From contig OX459103.1 in the NCBI GenBank assembly GCA_949775045.1, forward strand, positions 9,978,842 to 10,042,841: a DNA stretch of 64,000 bases, in the 5' to 3' direction. This document shows, piece by piece, positions 1-12,149 of the stretch. Source of the stretch: Metridium senile. Lineage: Eukaryota; Cnidaria; Anthozoa; Actiniaria; Metridiidae. The notes beneath the pieces were generated by a model. It did no database searches. It saw nothing but the letters and a program-made list of their open reading frames with translations, and was not told the origin of the DNA. The translations under genes were made by a program, and so were the position numbers. Positions within the stretch are counted from its first letter, which is position 1. The number at the start of each line of letters is the position of its first letter.

Positions 1-454
1 TACTGTCTTCTTGGATCGATATTAAATATATCCCATGCAATGCATTTATTTCCATGGGTTCGGGGAAGGGGGGCTGCATGAGGGGTGCGGGGGGGGGGGT
101 GGTGCGTACCTTTTAGGGTTTTTGCTTAAACGTCTTTGACAGGCTTTGCCAGTTCTCTTAATTTATGCGTACCTTTTTAGAGGTCACTTGCTAAATCGAT
201 CGCCGATCACCCCTATACTACTTGGACAAAGGGAGTACCACCCCCACCCCCGGGGGTTTCTAGCCTGAGTGCAGCCGTTCGTGTTCGTGCGTCTAATGAC
301 TATTTCAAAAACAGTAAATGTTGACATTTGTAATTGGTTAGTATTTCGTGCAAGTAATCAGTCAAAAGAAACGAAAGTAAAAACATATGCTACTAATTAG
401 AATTTCTTGAAGTAAGAAAATAACTCCTATACTCAGATATCTAAACAGACAAAC

Positions 455-590
455 AAACAAAGCTCGAAACGTCAGTAAAGTTAAGTCAACACTGATTTGT
501 TACGGTGTTACAAATTGCATTATATTACTTATCGTTTATATATAATGATCAAACACCGACGCAGCCTATATTAGTTTACTCGCTAGTTTC
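455..590. repeat. Dispersed repeat, Penelope-like terminal fragment (copy 1)
   Basis: The stretch has the string GCTCGAAACGTCAGTAAAG, then AAGTCAACA, a TGTTACAAATT block and CAAACACCGACGCAGCCTAT. The same blocks in the same order recur at 55620-55760. The GAAACGTC core is what is left of hammerhead-type termini in Penelope-like elements (family knowledge); the assignment is inference. Confidence 0.45.
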
Positions 591-767
591 CATTTAAGCA
601 ACAATAATGTTAACAACAAACGCTTGAAGAAATGTATCAGATTTTTAAAGTTAAGATGATACTAATGAAAAGGGGGAGGGGTACTATACTACTCCATCTA
701 GGACCGGATGTAAATACCAATGAAATTCCCAACATTTTTTCAGCTAAGAGCCCTCTGGACAATCTGT

Positions 768-905
768 AGTAAAAAAAAGTTCGCAAATCTATCAACTTTA
801 AGAAATTGCGAACTTTTTACATGTATACTAGTAAAAAAAGTTCGCAAATCTATCAACTTTAACAAATTGCGAACTTTTTACACGTACCTATAGGATAATA
901 TAATA
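768..905 (-). repeat. Two inverted copies of the 2.2-3.6 kb hairpin satellite unit
   Basis: Two units of the AAGTTCGCAA ... TTGCGAACTT hairpin lie here in the opposite orientation to the large array at 2240-3590. They end in the same alternative spacer (ACGTACCTATAGGATAATATA) read backwards. The two blocks therefore bracket 905-2240 as inverted repeats. Confidence 0.8.
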
Positions 906-1594
906 TACTAATATATATACTAATATACTAATATAATAATATAATAAGAGATTGTCCGTGGAAAATGCACAATCACTTTCGACGGCTTTGGCACAAGCCA
1001 CGACATCCAAGTACCTGCTAAGGACATCCCTAGTGAAGATATAATTCTTTTATAAATTTACATATAAGTTCGAAGGTAAAAGTTTTGCTTAATCGACATT
1101 TTGAAAGGCAACCCTTTCTTATTTAAAAACAAAATTTAGTTATGGTGGTGTTACACGGGGCAACCTGCAACGCAACGCACGCCGATTTCATGCACAACAT
1201 TTTGTTAGTTTCCTTTACATTCGTTTTCTTGCGTTTTTTAAATCAAATTAAAATGTCATGATCACTTCTTAATGAATTCCAGTATTTTTGGTAGAAGAAA
1301 ATGATAATATTTTTATATATCTATATCTATATCTATATCTATATATATATATGGCTATTTAGAGTCAATAATTTTGTTATATGTTAATGTTTCTGAGGGA
1401 TAATGGGAGGGTCGATAAAAAAATGCCATCTACATGTAGTTGTTAAGTTGAAGGTTATTTCCTTCCTACAGAAAAGATGAACCTGCATGTTTAGCCTAAA
1501 ATTGTGTTTAAAACATGTTTAGGCTAACTTAAAACCTAGGTCAGTTCTTATTCGTGGCCGGGTTTTTCCTGTATTCGATAACTTGTATAAGCTA

Positions 1595-1735
1595 GAGTAC
1601 AAATACTAAAAGTGTGCAACATAAATACCACTAAATACTGCTAAATTATGCAAATTCTTTTGTTCTTTATTGTTTAATCAACACTATTTAGTGGTAAATA
1701 GTACAAAGTATTGCACACTTTTAGTGTTTGTACTC
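1595..1735 (+). mobile_element. 141-bp MITE, copy 1
   Basis: A 141-bp element with imperfect terminal inverted repeats (GAGTACAAATACTAAAAGTG at the left; the complement at the right ends in TTTGTACTC), flanked by TA on both sides. Two more copies of exactly 141 bp lie at 37981-38121 and 52079-52219. TA duplication and short ends are typical of nonautonomous Tc1/mariner-type elements; no transposase is present. Confidence 0.9.
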
Positions 1736-1820
1736 TATAAGTAATATACACCTACTTGCAGTAAGGTTGCCATACAAAAATAGAACATTTGTCATAAAGA
1801 AAATAGAACATTTGTGATTT

Positions 1821-1925
1821 AGTGTGTATCGTTATTGTAATAAATGACAAAACTTATTGTGTATCGTTATTGTAATAAATGACAAAACTTATTGTGTATC
1901 GTTAATGTAATAAATGACAAAACTT
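1821..1925. repeat. Three tandem 35-bp units
   Basis: GTGTATCGTTATTGTAATAA followed by ATGACAAAACTTATT recurs at a 35-bp period three times (GTATC at 1826, 1861 and 1896), with one substitution in the third. Confidence 0.85.
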
Positions 1926-2239
1926 ATGAGAAAACTTAAGATGTGTTAATTTGCTGTCTTTTATTATAAAATACTGCATGATGAATTGTTAATTGCATGA
2001 CAGAGTTTAGAGTGAAAACACTTATAATAATAATACTAATAGTGCTATCTTGTAAAAGTAAGTACTATTTCATGCTTTATTACTTATAGTAATATTAGGA
2101 GTACTATTTCACGTGTTTTGTGTTTGCACTGTAGGGCCATCATTTTTATTTACGCGCTATCGTCATTACCGGATATATGCATAGCCATTGTCTTTCAAAG
2201 ATTGTCCTAAGTTGATCGATTTGCAAACTATCTTTTTTT

Positions 2240-3590
2240 TAATAGTATGCAAGTAAAAAGTTCGCAGTCTGTTGAAGTTAATAGATTTGCGAACTTTTTT
2301 TTACTAGTATACAAGTGAAAAGTTCGCAGTCTGTTAAAGTTGATAGATTTGCGAACTTTTTTTTACTAGTATACATGTAAAAAGTTCGCAATTTGTTAAA
2401 GTTCATAGATTTGCGAACTTTTTTTTACTAGTATACTTTTGAAAAGTTCGCAATTTGTTAAAGTTGATAGCTTTGCGAACTTTTTTTTACTAGTATATTA
2501 TATTATCCTATAGGTACGTGTAAAAAGTTCGCAATTTGTTAAAGTTGATAGATTTGCAAACTTTTTTTTACTAGTATACGTGTAAAAAGTTCGCAATTTG
2601 TTAAAGTTGATAGATTTGCGAACTTTTTTTTACTAGTATACAAGTGAAAAGTTCGCAATTTGTTAAAGTTGATAGATTTGCGAACTTTTTTTTACTAGTA
2701 TACAAGTGAAAAGTTCGCAGTCTGTTAAAGTTGATAGATTTGCGAACTTTTTTTTACTAGTATACATGTAAAAAGTTCGCAATTTGTTAAAGTTGATAGA
2801 TTTGCGAACTTTTTTTTACTAGTATACTTTTGAAAAGTTCGCAATTTGTTAAAGTTGATAGTTTTGCGAACTTTTTTTTACTAGTATATTATATTATCCT
2901 ATAGGTACGTGTAAAAAGTTCGCAATTTGTTAAAGTTGATAGATTTGCGAACTTTTTTTTACTAGTATACGTGTAAAAAGTTCGCAATTTGTTAAAGTTG
3001 ATAGATTTGCGAACTTTTTTTTACTAGTATATTATATTATCCTATAGGTACGTGTAAAAAGTTCGCAATTTGTTAAAGTTGATAGTTTTGCGAACTTTTT
3101 TTTACTAGTATATTATATTATCCTATAGGTACGTGTAAAAAGTTCGCAATTTGTTCAAGTTGATAGCTTTGCGAACTTTTTTTTACTAGTATATTATATT
3201 ATCCTATAGGTACGTGTAAAAAGTTCGCAATTTGTTAAAGTTGATAGATTTGCAAACTTTTTTTTACTAGTATACGTGTAAAAAGTTCGCAATTTGTTAA
3301 AGTTGATAGATTTGCGAACTTTTTTTTACTAGTATACGTGTAAAAAGTTCGCAATTTGTTAAAGTTGATAGATTTGCGAACTTTTTTTTACTAGTATACG
3401 TGTAAAAAGTTCGCAATTTGTTCAAGTTGATAGATTTGCGAACTTTTTTTTACTAGTATACGTGTAAAAAGTTCGCAATTTGTTAAAGTTGATAGATTTG
3501 CGAACTTTTTTTTACTAGTATATAGTGAATATTTTATATAGTTATTTATACATAATCATATAAATTGCGAACTTTTTTTTACTAGTACTA
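2240..3590 (+). repeat. Satellite of palindromic hairpin units
   Basis: About twenty units of roughly 60-75 bp. Each unit is itself an inverted repeat: AAAAGTTCGCAA, an 18-22 nt middle (TTTGTTAAAGTTGATAGA), then TTGCGAACTTTTTTTT, followed by the spacer ACTAGTATACGTGT or a longer spacer with TATTATATTATCCTATAGG. A substitution in a middle part is often shared by neighbours, so the array grew by local unequal exchange. Each unit can form a 12-bp stem in DNA or RNA. No gene is visible. Confidence 0.92.
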
Positions 3591-4089
3591 GTATATGATT
3601 TTGCAAACTTTGCAAGTGTGTTAGTCCCCGGCAACTTTAACCTTACGGTCTAAGCACATTACCGCTTGTTATAGCGCTGGCTATTTTAAATGAAATGTGA
3701 TAGGTCGTTGTTATCTGTTGCGCTAAAACGAGATGAAACTTGCAAAAATAAATGCTAAAAAGGTTTTTATTGTTGCTTTTAAGCTACAAAAACTAAGTTC
3801 TTTGTATTAATTTATTGCAGGGCATTGTTTTGTTCTAGGTTCTCATTTCTCAGCTATTTTCATATTTGAGAGTGAATATCCTTCGCCCGTGACTGTTTAG
3901 TTTGCACTGAGCCGGTTGATAAAGAAGAACAAAATGCGTTTATAGTCACAACTAACTCTTACATTGACTATCATTTCAAGGGCAAATGGAAATGTCGACA
4001 TTGGTTTATCAAGAAATGGCTGACGTTCTATGTATTGCAATTAATAGTGTTTCATTCTAATTATAAGTTCGTTGTCAGTCGCTAGCAGA

Positions 4090-4400
4090 TTTATTATGTT
4101 TTAATAAGGCTAAGGTGCCCTACAAAATCAAGAAAAAGCTGGCTATTTTGATTCAAAATAGACGCATCATTCATTCTTCATTGTGAATGTACTGAATGTA
4201 CTCCTGACCGCGGATTATTCAGTGTTTTATTCAGTATTTTTTCTTATTTCTTTATTGTTTTAATAAGGCTAATGTGCCCTTCAACATCAAGAAAAAGCTG
4301 GCTATTTTGGTTGATTATAGACGTATTGTTTCACTCTTCATTTTATACGTAATGTATTGTTCTTGACAAGTATTTTTTTTATTCAGTATATTGTTTTTTA
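4090..4400. repeat. Local tandem duplication, about 155 bp
   Basis: TTTTAATAAGGCTAAGGTGC at about 4098 and TTTTAATAAGGCTAATGTGC at about 4256 start two diverged copies that share AAGAAAAAGCTGGCTATTTT and the following 60-80 bases. Confidence 0.75.
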
Positions 4401-4734
4401 AATATCTAACAATGACCTACAATAAATTAAAGACCAACAGCTGAGTTCTTCATTATATTGCGTATATGTTTGTAATTATCCATATCACCCAATTCGTAAG
4501 CGCTGTGCAATTTATAAATCGCCGTGTTATGTAACACATGTAAAATAAAATGGAAGTGAAGTGATATTTATGTAAATATAACTCAACAATCTCAGACGAT
4601 TTGTTGTACTCTTTTGTTCGACGACAAGACGATTTGTCCGTCCAGACATCGGCGGTTTGTCTGTCTTATATATAGTGTGAACCAGCTATTGTATCTTATT
4701 TTAAAAGCTATTTATTCTCGGCATAATATTGTTT

Positions 4735-4990
4735 AATGTCTCTATATGGGGGCTTCATCGTTTAGAGACCAACACTGCAACTTATGGGGACATCGCTTAT
4801 TCAATCTCAGCCCCTAAACTATGGAACACATTTCCCCAACACATAAGAAACACACGGATAGCAACTCATCATTTAAATCCAAACTCAAAACTTTTCTTTT
4901 TCAATAATTATATTTTGGTTTTTTGGTTTGTTTTGTAAGAGCGTTGAGCCTTGATAATGCTCCTAAAACATTGTATTATTATTATTTACC
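4735..4990 (+). pseudogene. LINE 3' fragment (reverse-transcriptase C-terminus and tail)
   Basis: The plus-strand reading contains the pattern Y-G-D-I-A-Y-S-I-S-A-P-K-L-W-N-T-F-P followed by H-I-R-N, which is the conserved end of many animal non-LTR retrotransposon ORF2 proteins (APKLWN.LP..IR). It is followed by a 3' tail ending in TATTATTATTATT at 4974-4987. Only the last 60 or so codons survive; this is a 5'-truncated, dead insertion. The clade cannot be fixed from so little. Confidence 0.7.
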
Positions 4991-5026
4991 GGAGTTCTTT
5001 GTCACGAGTTTCAACCCGTTATATTC

Positions 5027-5395
5027 GGTAATTTAAATTAAGAGCTACTTTAATCTCTATGTACTTTAAACTTACGCTTTGAAAATCTCTGTCTGTTTAG
5101 TTAAAGATATAGCATGATAAAACAGATCACGTGAGTAATGTCCAGTATTTGAATATATTGCCTTAATCTGTAAATGCACATCCAAGTTTTCAGGATATAT
5201 TCGGTAATATATATTTGGTAATTTGAGTTATGAATAACTTTAATCCCTATGTACTCTAACTCTTACGCTTTGAAAATCTCTGTCTGTTTAGTTAAAGATA
5301 TTGCATGATAAAACAGATCACATGACTAATTTTCAGTTTTAAACCATATTTCCTTTATAATATGTAAATACATTTGCCAGTTTTCTGTGCAACAC
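5027..5395. repeat. Local tandem duplication, about 185 bp
   Basis: Two diverged copies share TTACGCTTTGAAAATCTCTG, TCTGTTTAGTTAAAGATAT and GCATGATAAAACAGATCAC, the first near 5073 and the second near 5263. No coding content. Confidence 0.8.
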
Positions 5396-5639
5396 TGATA
5401 CTAAGAGGAGAAACAAGCTATTTGCATTGTAGGTTATTGTTTGCATATTATATGCTATGTTTATTCATTTGCTTTATTTTGTTAGATCTAGTTTCAAATT
5501 TATCACTTTATACTTTGTGAACTTTGCCATCATAACATTGATTTTTTGTAACTTTCATTGTATACCAGGTTGTCTTACATAATTTCGCCCCTATAGTTAT
5601 TGTAAGACAAACTGTACCACTTTATATATTGTTAACTTA

Positions 5640-5800
5640 TTTGACTGAACTTATAGGTGAGCGTAGTGTTTACAAGTGTTGGTATTGTGATGCTAATTTG
5701 CTAACCATGTTAACAATAGTTTTTTTAATTTTCTTTGTTCAAATAACAATGGTTGGTTGGCAAAACCATAACAAAATACGTCACTGTAGGTCGGCACCTA
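5640..5800. repeat. Dispersed repeat, intact copy (partner at 55905-56370)
   Basis: GGTGAGCGTAGTGTTTACAA through TTGGCAAAACCATAACAAAA is also found at 55917-56360, where it is split by a 328-bp MITE. This copy serves as the empty site. Confidence 0.75.
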
Positions 5801-6154
5801 TTGTATTAATTGTACAAAGTGCGAATATAAACTATACTTCCTTCGTTCTAAGGTCTTTGCTTTTGGCTATTGTTTTATTGTTTTGATGTTTTAATGCCTA
5901 AGTGACCTCAAACACAAAGAGTCGAGTCGAGGTCTTGACTGTTTCTTTATTAATATTAGCGAATGACAGAATGCTGTCACCAGCGACGAGCGTGCTAGCT
6001 TTGGTCATGTTTTGATTGAGCATTGACTATACTTGGTAGTTGAATCAGTAGCGACGGACCATTAGATCGATATTTAATGGGAGATTTCGACAATTTTCTT
6101 TGTGCAGGATATTCTCTTTTGTCCTCGAGGCTGTGTAGGATACACATTTTTTTT

Positions 6155-6295
6155 ATTATATAGCAAAGATATAACGCATGATCTGATTGGTCAATAAGCG
6201 GACCATACTTTTTCCGTACGGACCGGAAAAGCGAGAGCATGCAGCTTTGCTTTTTCCTCTTTGAATATCTTTTCCCCTAAAATTGCTATATAATA
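6155..6295. mobile_element. MITE with TATATAGCAA ends (short copy)
   Basis: The left end TATTATATAGCAAAGATATA and the right end AAATTGCTATATAATA are inverted. The internal CCGTACGGACCGGAAAAGCG and TTGGTCAATAAGCGG are shared in inverted order with the copy at 59569-59866. Confidence 0.7.
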
Positions 6296-6299
6296 AATA

Positions 6300-6462
6300 T
6301 CTTATTAACCTCGCTTGCTCGGGCCGTACTGGAAGTTATGGAACCTCGTTTTTCCTCACTTTTTATGGCCCACGCACTACGCGCTCTGGCCAAAAGACAG
6401 TGGAAACAAACTCGGTCCATAACTTCCCGTAAGGCCCTCGCGCTCGGTTAATAAGATTATTA
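6300..6462. mobile_element. Foldback element
   Basis: TCTTATTAACCTCGCTTGCT ... and ... CTCGCGCTCGGTTAATAAGA form terminal inverted repeats, with inner matches GGAAGTTATGG and CCATAACTTCC. It abuts the preceding MITE. No coding capacity. Confidence 0.75.
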
Positions 6463-6751
6463 GCTTTGCACTATATTTTTAAGGGCTTTTTTGTTGTTGT
6501 TGTTGTTGTTGTTGTTGTGCACGATTTAGCAAGGTTAAAGTTATGCTCGAAATCTTTTTGGATAATCCCGCAATTGTCTGGTCCCTAATTGGGAGATAGC
6601 TAAACATATTTACCATACCTCATCTACTTCGATTACACCTGGGATCAGACCATTCGCTCTTTAATAGCACCGAAACCGTCATTAAAAGCGTGTAAGAAAA
6701 CATAATTAAAAAGTACCAAATAGTGTTATCTCTAATGTTAACATTGACTAA

Positions 6752-7235
6752 AAGCATACAGCATAGAGTGAAGACACTAAACCTGTGAAATAGACATTAG
6801 ACTAATACACCTTAGCAGTCTCTAATTCCATTGTCTTCTTTTGTGTCTATTTGACTATTACACCTTGACTATTTAATTTTGTTTCACGGGTTAAGGCCTC
6901 GTCTACACGAATCCGATCCGGCTGAAACCGCATAGAAATATTTGCGTCCACACGAATCCGCGAATCCGGAGGATTCAAGTAAAAGTATGCGGTTTCGGTG
7001 ACCGGATTCACTGCATTCGTGTGGACGATAGGCCGATTCGCATCAAAAAGTATGCGGTTTCAAAAGTATCCGGATTCGTGTAAACGGGGCCTAAAAGCAT
7101 ACAGCATAGAGTGAAGACACTAAACCTGTGAAATAGACATTAGACTAATACACCTTAGCAGTCTCTAATTCCATTGTCTTCTTTTGTGTCTATTTGACTA
7201 TTACACCTTGACTATTTAATTTTGTTTCACGGGTC
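6752..7235. repeat. Direct duplication of about 142 bp split by a MITE
   Basis: TAAAAGCATACAGCATAGAG through ATTTAATTTTGTTTCACGGG occurs at about 6752-6891 and again at 7093-7232 with almost no differences. The MITE at 6894-7092 sits exactly at the junction. The duplicate pair is therefore young or under gene conversion. Confidence 0.9.
6894..7092. mobile_element. 199-bp MITE with AGGCCTCGT-type ends
   Basis: Left end AGGCCTCGTCTACACGAATC and, read on the other strand, right end AGGCCCCGTTTACACGAATC form imperfect inverted repeats that extend about 50 bp (both reach GAAACCGCATA). The flanks TTA and AAA give no clear target duplication. No transposase. Confidence 0.85.
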
Positions 7236-10200
7236 AAATGTCTTCATTCTAATCGTACCATTTGCCCTCGAAAGATTAAGACAATGGCTCTTTTTCACCC
7301 TAGAAGACGGTCGTCAAGATCGTCTCGACAGACAAATCTTCCCTACGATCTGTTCGTCTAATGTGATTTGAACAAAATCAGACGACTTTCTTGTCTCAAA
7401 TTGCTTTCGTTCCGTTTTCATGCACGCTATAGTCCTATAGACGATCTCGAGATATTGTTTAGTGCTAGTGCAAGTGCAAGTGCAAACACTAGACTATCAT
7501 GACTGTTTGGTTTGTACTAGTTGACAAAGAACAAAAGAAAATAATGCGTTTAGAGTATACTTGTAACTATACCTATGACTATTCTTTCACGGGCGGATGA
7601 AATAACTTTAAATTAAAGATAATGAGACATTTTTTTTGCAATATGCAAGACCCATAAAAGCATGTACTTTGCTTGAGCTGCAAGCATGTGTATAAGCCGA
7701 CAGTTTTTGCTCTTGCTGCAGTGTATAACATGTTTTGACACGGTAATCACTTCAGTTGTAAACAGTGCTTTCAAAATATCCTGTAAATATGGTTCTGTAT
7801 ATATGTTGCTACTGTATTTGGTTGTTCGTGTAGCTGCTGCCATTGTAGTTCTTGTTGTACACAGTGATATATCTCATTTCAGTGCTGCTCTGACCTATTC
7901 GTTCTTCTCTTCAATCTCCTTTCTCCCGCAATTACACCACAATTATCTCATGTTCTCAATTCACATTCCTTATATCTCGTAATTGTTAATTAATGTGTGC
8001 AAATTAATTTAAAGAATTGTTGAATCGCTGTTATTCCTGTTAACGCATATTGCACACTGCAAAAAGGTGTGATAATTTTACAGATTTGTAATTCTCAGTT
8101 TTACGTGTAAACTTACGAGGCAATTCATGTCCTATACAACAAAGTGTTTTGTGTTACTTTATTTCTTCATGTACATTTCCAATGCGCGTATCATTCCGAC
8201 CCTATTCCACAAAGATGCAATATGTATATATATATATAGTATGAGATTGATCATAAACATTATGCAATAAAACCAAATGCAACTTTTTCTGAAAGAGGTA
8301 GCTACATCATATACATTTTGCAATAAAACCATATAGCCAATTCATTTAACTTTGTCGCTGATTTATAATGCCTAAAGCCTAATCGTCAGACCGAAAGGGA
8401 TCGTGGGATATCTTTTATCGAGGCGAATGAGGCGTGCAAAGCGTGTAAAACATTCAACGTGTATTTGCAAGTGTTCCTCAGTGGAAACAAAAACACAAAT
8501 TACGGTTTAGGAATCTTGAAATCTCATGCAATTTTAAAATCCCATGACAACTTTCGCTCTCAAGGTTAGGCTTTAGGCTCGGTTTCAGCGACGAAGTTAA
8601 TTGAATTAGCTATATACAACCTTTTCTGAAAGAGGTAGCTAGCGCTATTTAGTCTTCGTCCAAACACTAAAAGTGCTCTTGCACTGTACAATGGTATTTG
8701 CAGGGACTTGCCTTACAATGCCGTTGTTTTGCAATACAAATTGCTGATGCCTGAGAATAGCACAGTGCTACAGACACTTTTTCGCAATTTTTTGTTTTCG
8801 CAGACTGCATTGTACAAAGTGGAGTTCAGTTCTACACTGAGTTTCGCAACGGAGCTCAGTAACTTGCAACGACATTGCACGGCGTATCACCCTCCATCAA
8901 CTTGCAATGTGTCGCAACGGCATTGCGAAACAAGTTGCTGAACCAATTGCAAAGTTCTTTTAAAAGTGTAATTTGTGTTATTAAGCAATGATCCTTATTT
9001 GTTAGTCTCTAACTTAACCGTTTTCCAAAGAGATTTAGAATGTTAATTACTAGAAGCAGTTGATAAAATAAGAAACGTTTTCCCGTTCAGAATATATCTA
9101 TATCTTATTACACAGTTTGATGGCTAGATATAGTTTAGTTTATATTATATTTTAGTGCATGCTCAACAAAATAATCTATACCAGTTCCATATAACATAAA
9201 AAGCACATATTTATACATATTTTATACATTATTATTTTAAATTCTATTTAGTAACTGCATGTTTTTCAAGTTTAAAAGACTAACTTAAATTAGATTTCGG
9301 TTTAATTTGGAATGCACTATAGTACTGACGGTATTCCGTCTTTAAATACAACCATTGTTTTAGAACGATATCAGTTCAACATTCATTTGAAGACTCTTTA
9401 TATACTAGCTCGTCTTACGGTTTATTGCGTAAGTTCCTACTATTTAAATTTAGCATTTCTGCAATATGTCCTAGCATGGATCGCGCGTTCGGCCTCCTAG
9501 GAGCCTGATATGTATACGGAAAATATCTACAACAGAAGGGCTGTCGCTTTCGTCTGACAACTCTTTCATCTTTGACACAACCAAAAACGTATTTCATAAT
9601 TTAAGCTGTGTGCTATTGGAATCTTTAATTAAGGACTCAGTGTTGTAATTTTGTATCATTATAAAATATTTGCAACATTTGGCTGCCTTAATGTTGCGTT
9701 CTTGCCATTTTTTGCGGGCCCGGAAGCAAAGGTTACCTTGTTCTGGTTCGATTCTTGTTAACCTTAGATATCATATGATTCCTTTTGAGACAACGTTAAC
9801 TTCTGTTATGAATAAATCAGTTTGATTTTACTTTATTAATACTGACTTTATAATAATGGACGTTTCTGACTTTCGCGCCTAAAACTAGTAAATGCAAAGC
9901 ATTTAAAACAAAAAAGCCCCGTTCTGTTCTAAAGAAACTTAATTAGCATCTTCATTGTTAAAAATGCCCCAGAGCTAAAGCCTAAAGCATATCTCATAGC
10001 ATAGCATCACTTATTTACCTTTCAGTAAACTTCATATCATAATTGCTCATCAGCGAATTATTAATAATTTTGATTTTGTTTTTGAATCACAAGTATCCGG
10101 AAAGCCGTATGCTTCATGCATGATGAACATAAATTGTCGTGTTTAGACACGTTATCACACAGACACAGAACGTAAAGTTATAAACAACTTAATCTTCACT

Positions 10201-10290
10201 GAGTCTCTTCTTTATCAACAATATATGCGACTTGTGATTTCGCTTGTCAGCAAAGCTATTTACACGTACTGCATTAGAAACCGTTTTTTA
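7236..10290. other. No gene recognised
   Basis: AT-rich DNA with short open frames that lack family motifs. 7500-7600 is a diverged copy of 3880-3990 (shared GACTGTTT.GTTTG and ATGCGTTTA). 8860-8960 carries TTGCAATGTGTCGCAACGGC-type short repeats, similar in style to 1150-1190. I see no splice-consistent gene here. Confidence 0.5.
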
Positions 10291-10294
10291 TAGT

Positions 10295-10615
10295 AAAAGG
10301 AAATAATTAACTTCATTCTTTCTAAATACATTAATTTGGATTTGCAGAGCGGTTAACTTTACATTATTTTATAGATTTCTAGACAGTAGTTCAATTAGGC
10401 TGGTTAGTTTTTAGACTGAAACAGTTCTTGACTGAAGTTTTGAAAAAGGTTTTGAAAAGGAAATAATTAACTTCATCCTTTCTAAATACATTAAACTGGA
10501 TTTGCAGAGTGGTCTATGAAACATTATATTTCATAGATTTATACAAAGTAGCTCAATTATCGACTAACTATGGCAGGCATAATTTCTGGAAGTTTTGGAA
10601 AGGGTTTTGAAGTCA
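10295..10615. repeat. Local tandem duplication, about 155 bp
   Basis: GGAAATAATTAACTTCATTC at about 10300 and GGAAATAATTAACTTCATCC at about 10459 begin two copies that both run through TTTCTAAATACATTAA, GGATTTGCAGAG and a following TAGATTT block. Confidence 0.85.
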
Positions 10616-11098
10616 CACAAAATTCAGTGTCTAAGTATCGCTGACTTATATCTTTATAATTTGGCTGTCCTGAACTTGATTAATAAAACGTTCCCTAACT
10701 CCTGAAGAATAAGAACATAAGAAGCAGTTCTAAACTAACTGAGTAAGCACATAAGATTAAAGCGGGCTAGCAACGTTGGACATGCAGAAGTGCATGTTAA
10801 TGGATCAGTCGACATTTGCTGTGGATGTTTACTGAAATCTTCAACATATCATACGCTTACAACATTACCATAAACAGCCCATTGGCATATACTGACCTTG
10901 AGTTGGTCGTGTGAATAAGATATTGAACTCAACCAAGTAACGGTGGATTTATTCGGTTCTTCCACTGATCCCAGTTACAGACGTCGATCCAACCAAATAA
11001 TCGGCAATATTAATATCTGTGTTTCGGCATTAATACCAAGCATAAACTCCACTGATAAGTAACAAGACAATTAGCCAGCCAAAGGCGCTAGCCTATCA

Positions 11099-11106
11099 TA
11101 TATAAG
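11099..11106 (+). promoter_or_regulatory. TATA box of a candidate gene
   Basis: TATATAAG lies 57 bp upstream of an ATG that opens a signal-peptide-like exon. The spacing allows a start of transcription near 11130. Inference from sequence only. Confidence 0.4.
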
Positions 11107-11162
11107 TGGTATAAATGTGATGTCTACGAGCACATGTAAAGCCAACAGCACTAATCAAAGAT

Positions 11163-11204
11163 ATGGGACTGACAGTTGTTGCTCTTTGTTCTGTAATGAC
11201 TCTT
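11163..11204 (+). CDS. Candidate first coding exon, signal-peptide-like, gene continuation not found
   Basis: ATG at 11163 opens 14 codons (MGLTVVALCSVMTL) that end exactly at a strong donor, CTT|GTAAGT. The peptide is hydrophobic and short, as in a first exon that carries most of a signal peptide. A good TATA box stands at the right distance. No second exon could be traced: downstream are a G-rich tract, a minisatellite, a dispersed repeat and a 5.6-kb satellite. It may be an orphaned promoter-plus-exon of a dead gene, a gene whose next exon lies far away, or chance. The phase after the donor is 0. Confidence 0.3.
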
Positions 11205-11655
11205 GTAAGTAACGCGATATGCGTTGTTTTACTTCCGTATTGTTTAAACCAATCAACACAAGCCATCCAATCCGACTAGCGATGTAACACAAGCTATATC
11301 AAGCATGTCAAGTTTCACGTAATCCATGGAGGCAAAGGGGTAACGCGTCACGCGTGATTTGCACTAAACAATGTGTGATTCGTTAATAACACAATTCAGT
11401 GGACGAAGTTAAAATCCATGATTCGTGCATGAATTTGACTTTAAAGTGTGTGTTGTATAGTTTTATCATATTTTGTTCTCTTGTTCCCTGTTTTCTGTTC
11501 CTCTAAAAAGCCAAAAAAGAAAACATTTTTATCATAGAGTCGTATAATAAATAACTTATTTGTGATTTTTCATGTAATACGGCTAAATATAATAATGGCT
11601 AAATATTCACTAAGAGAAAAAAACCGCTGTATTATTTGACAAATAGCGTTTCTCC

Positions 11656-11712
11656 CCGTAGGGGGGTAGGGGGGTAGAGGGGTAGGGGTAGGGGGTGGGG
11701 GGTGGGGTGGGG
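11656..11712 (+). repeat. G-rich tract with quadruplex potential
   Basis: Runs of 4-6 G separated by TA, TAGA or T occur at least eight times in 57 bp, followed by GGGGTGGGGGCGG. The pattern satisfies the usual four-run G-quadruplex rule several times over. Confidence 0.8.
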
Positions 11713-12149
11713 GCGGCTGTAGACAGTCTATTTGACAACGTCGCGATCGAAATGTGAGATGCCGGCTTGCTTGTAGTCACGATAGTACTTAGCATGATAT
11801 GCGTTACATTACTTCCTTTATACAATCATGTGTAGGTTTAGTCACTCAAGCGGTCAAGCTAGTTGTCACGCTTCTGGAATAACCAGCGAGCAGTGACGTT
11901 AAAGACATGAGATGGCTTGTTATTTTTACTCTGGAACACGATGGTAATTAATATGAAATCACGGGCATAGCTAGCTACATTGTTTTTTTTTTTACTGAAC
12001 AGCTATATAAAACTATATATTTTTCGATTGATGTCACGAAAACTGCCAAACGTGAGCTGGCTTGTTTTACTTGAGTCACGATAGTCAAGTGATCATGATA
12101 TACGTCAATTGACATTACTAGTACCTGCTTAGGGGTGGACCATTAGATT

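Noticed and set aside
2240..3590. CRISPR-like array (regular repeats with spacers)
   Set aside because: Spacers are the repeat's own loop and a fixed linker, not unique sequences, and the genome is eukaryotic. A hairpin satellite explains it.
7613..7982. Overlapping 76- and 98-codon frames on opposite strands
   Set aside because: Hydrophobic by AT composition; no signal for splicing or conservation, and part of a diverged local duplication.
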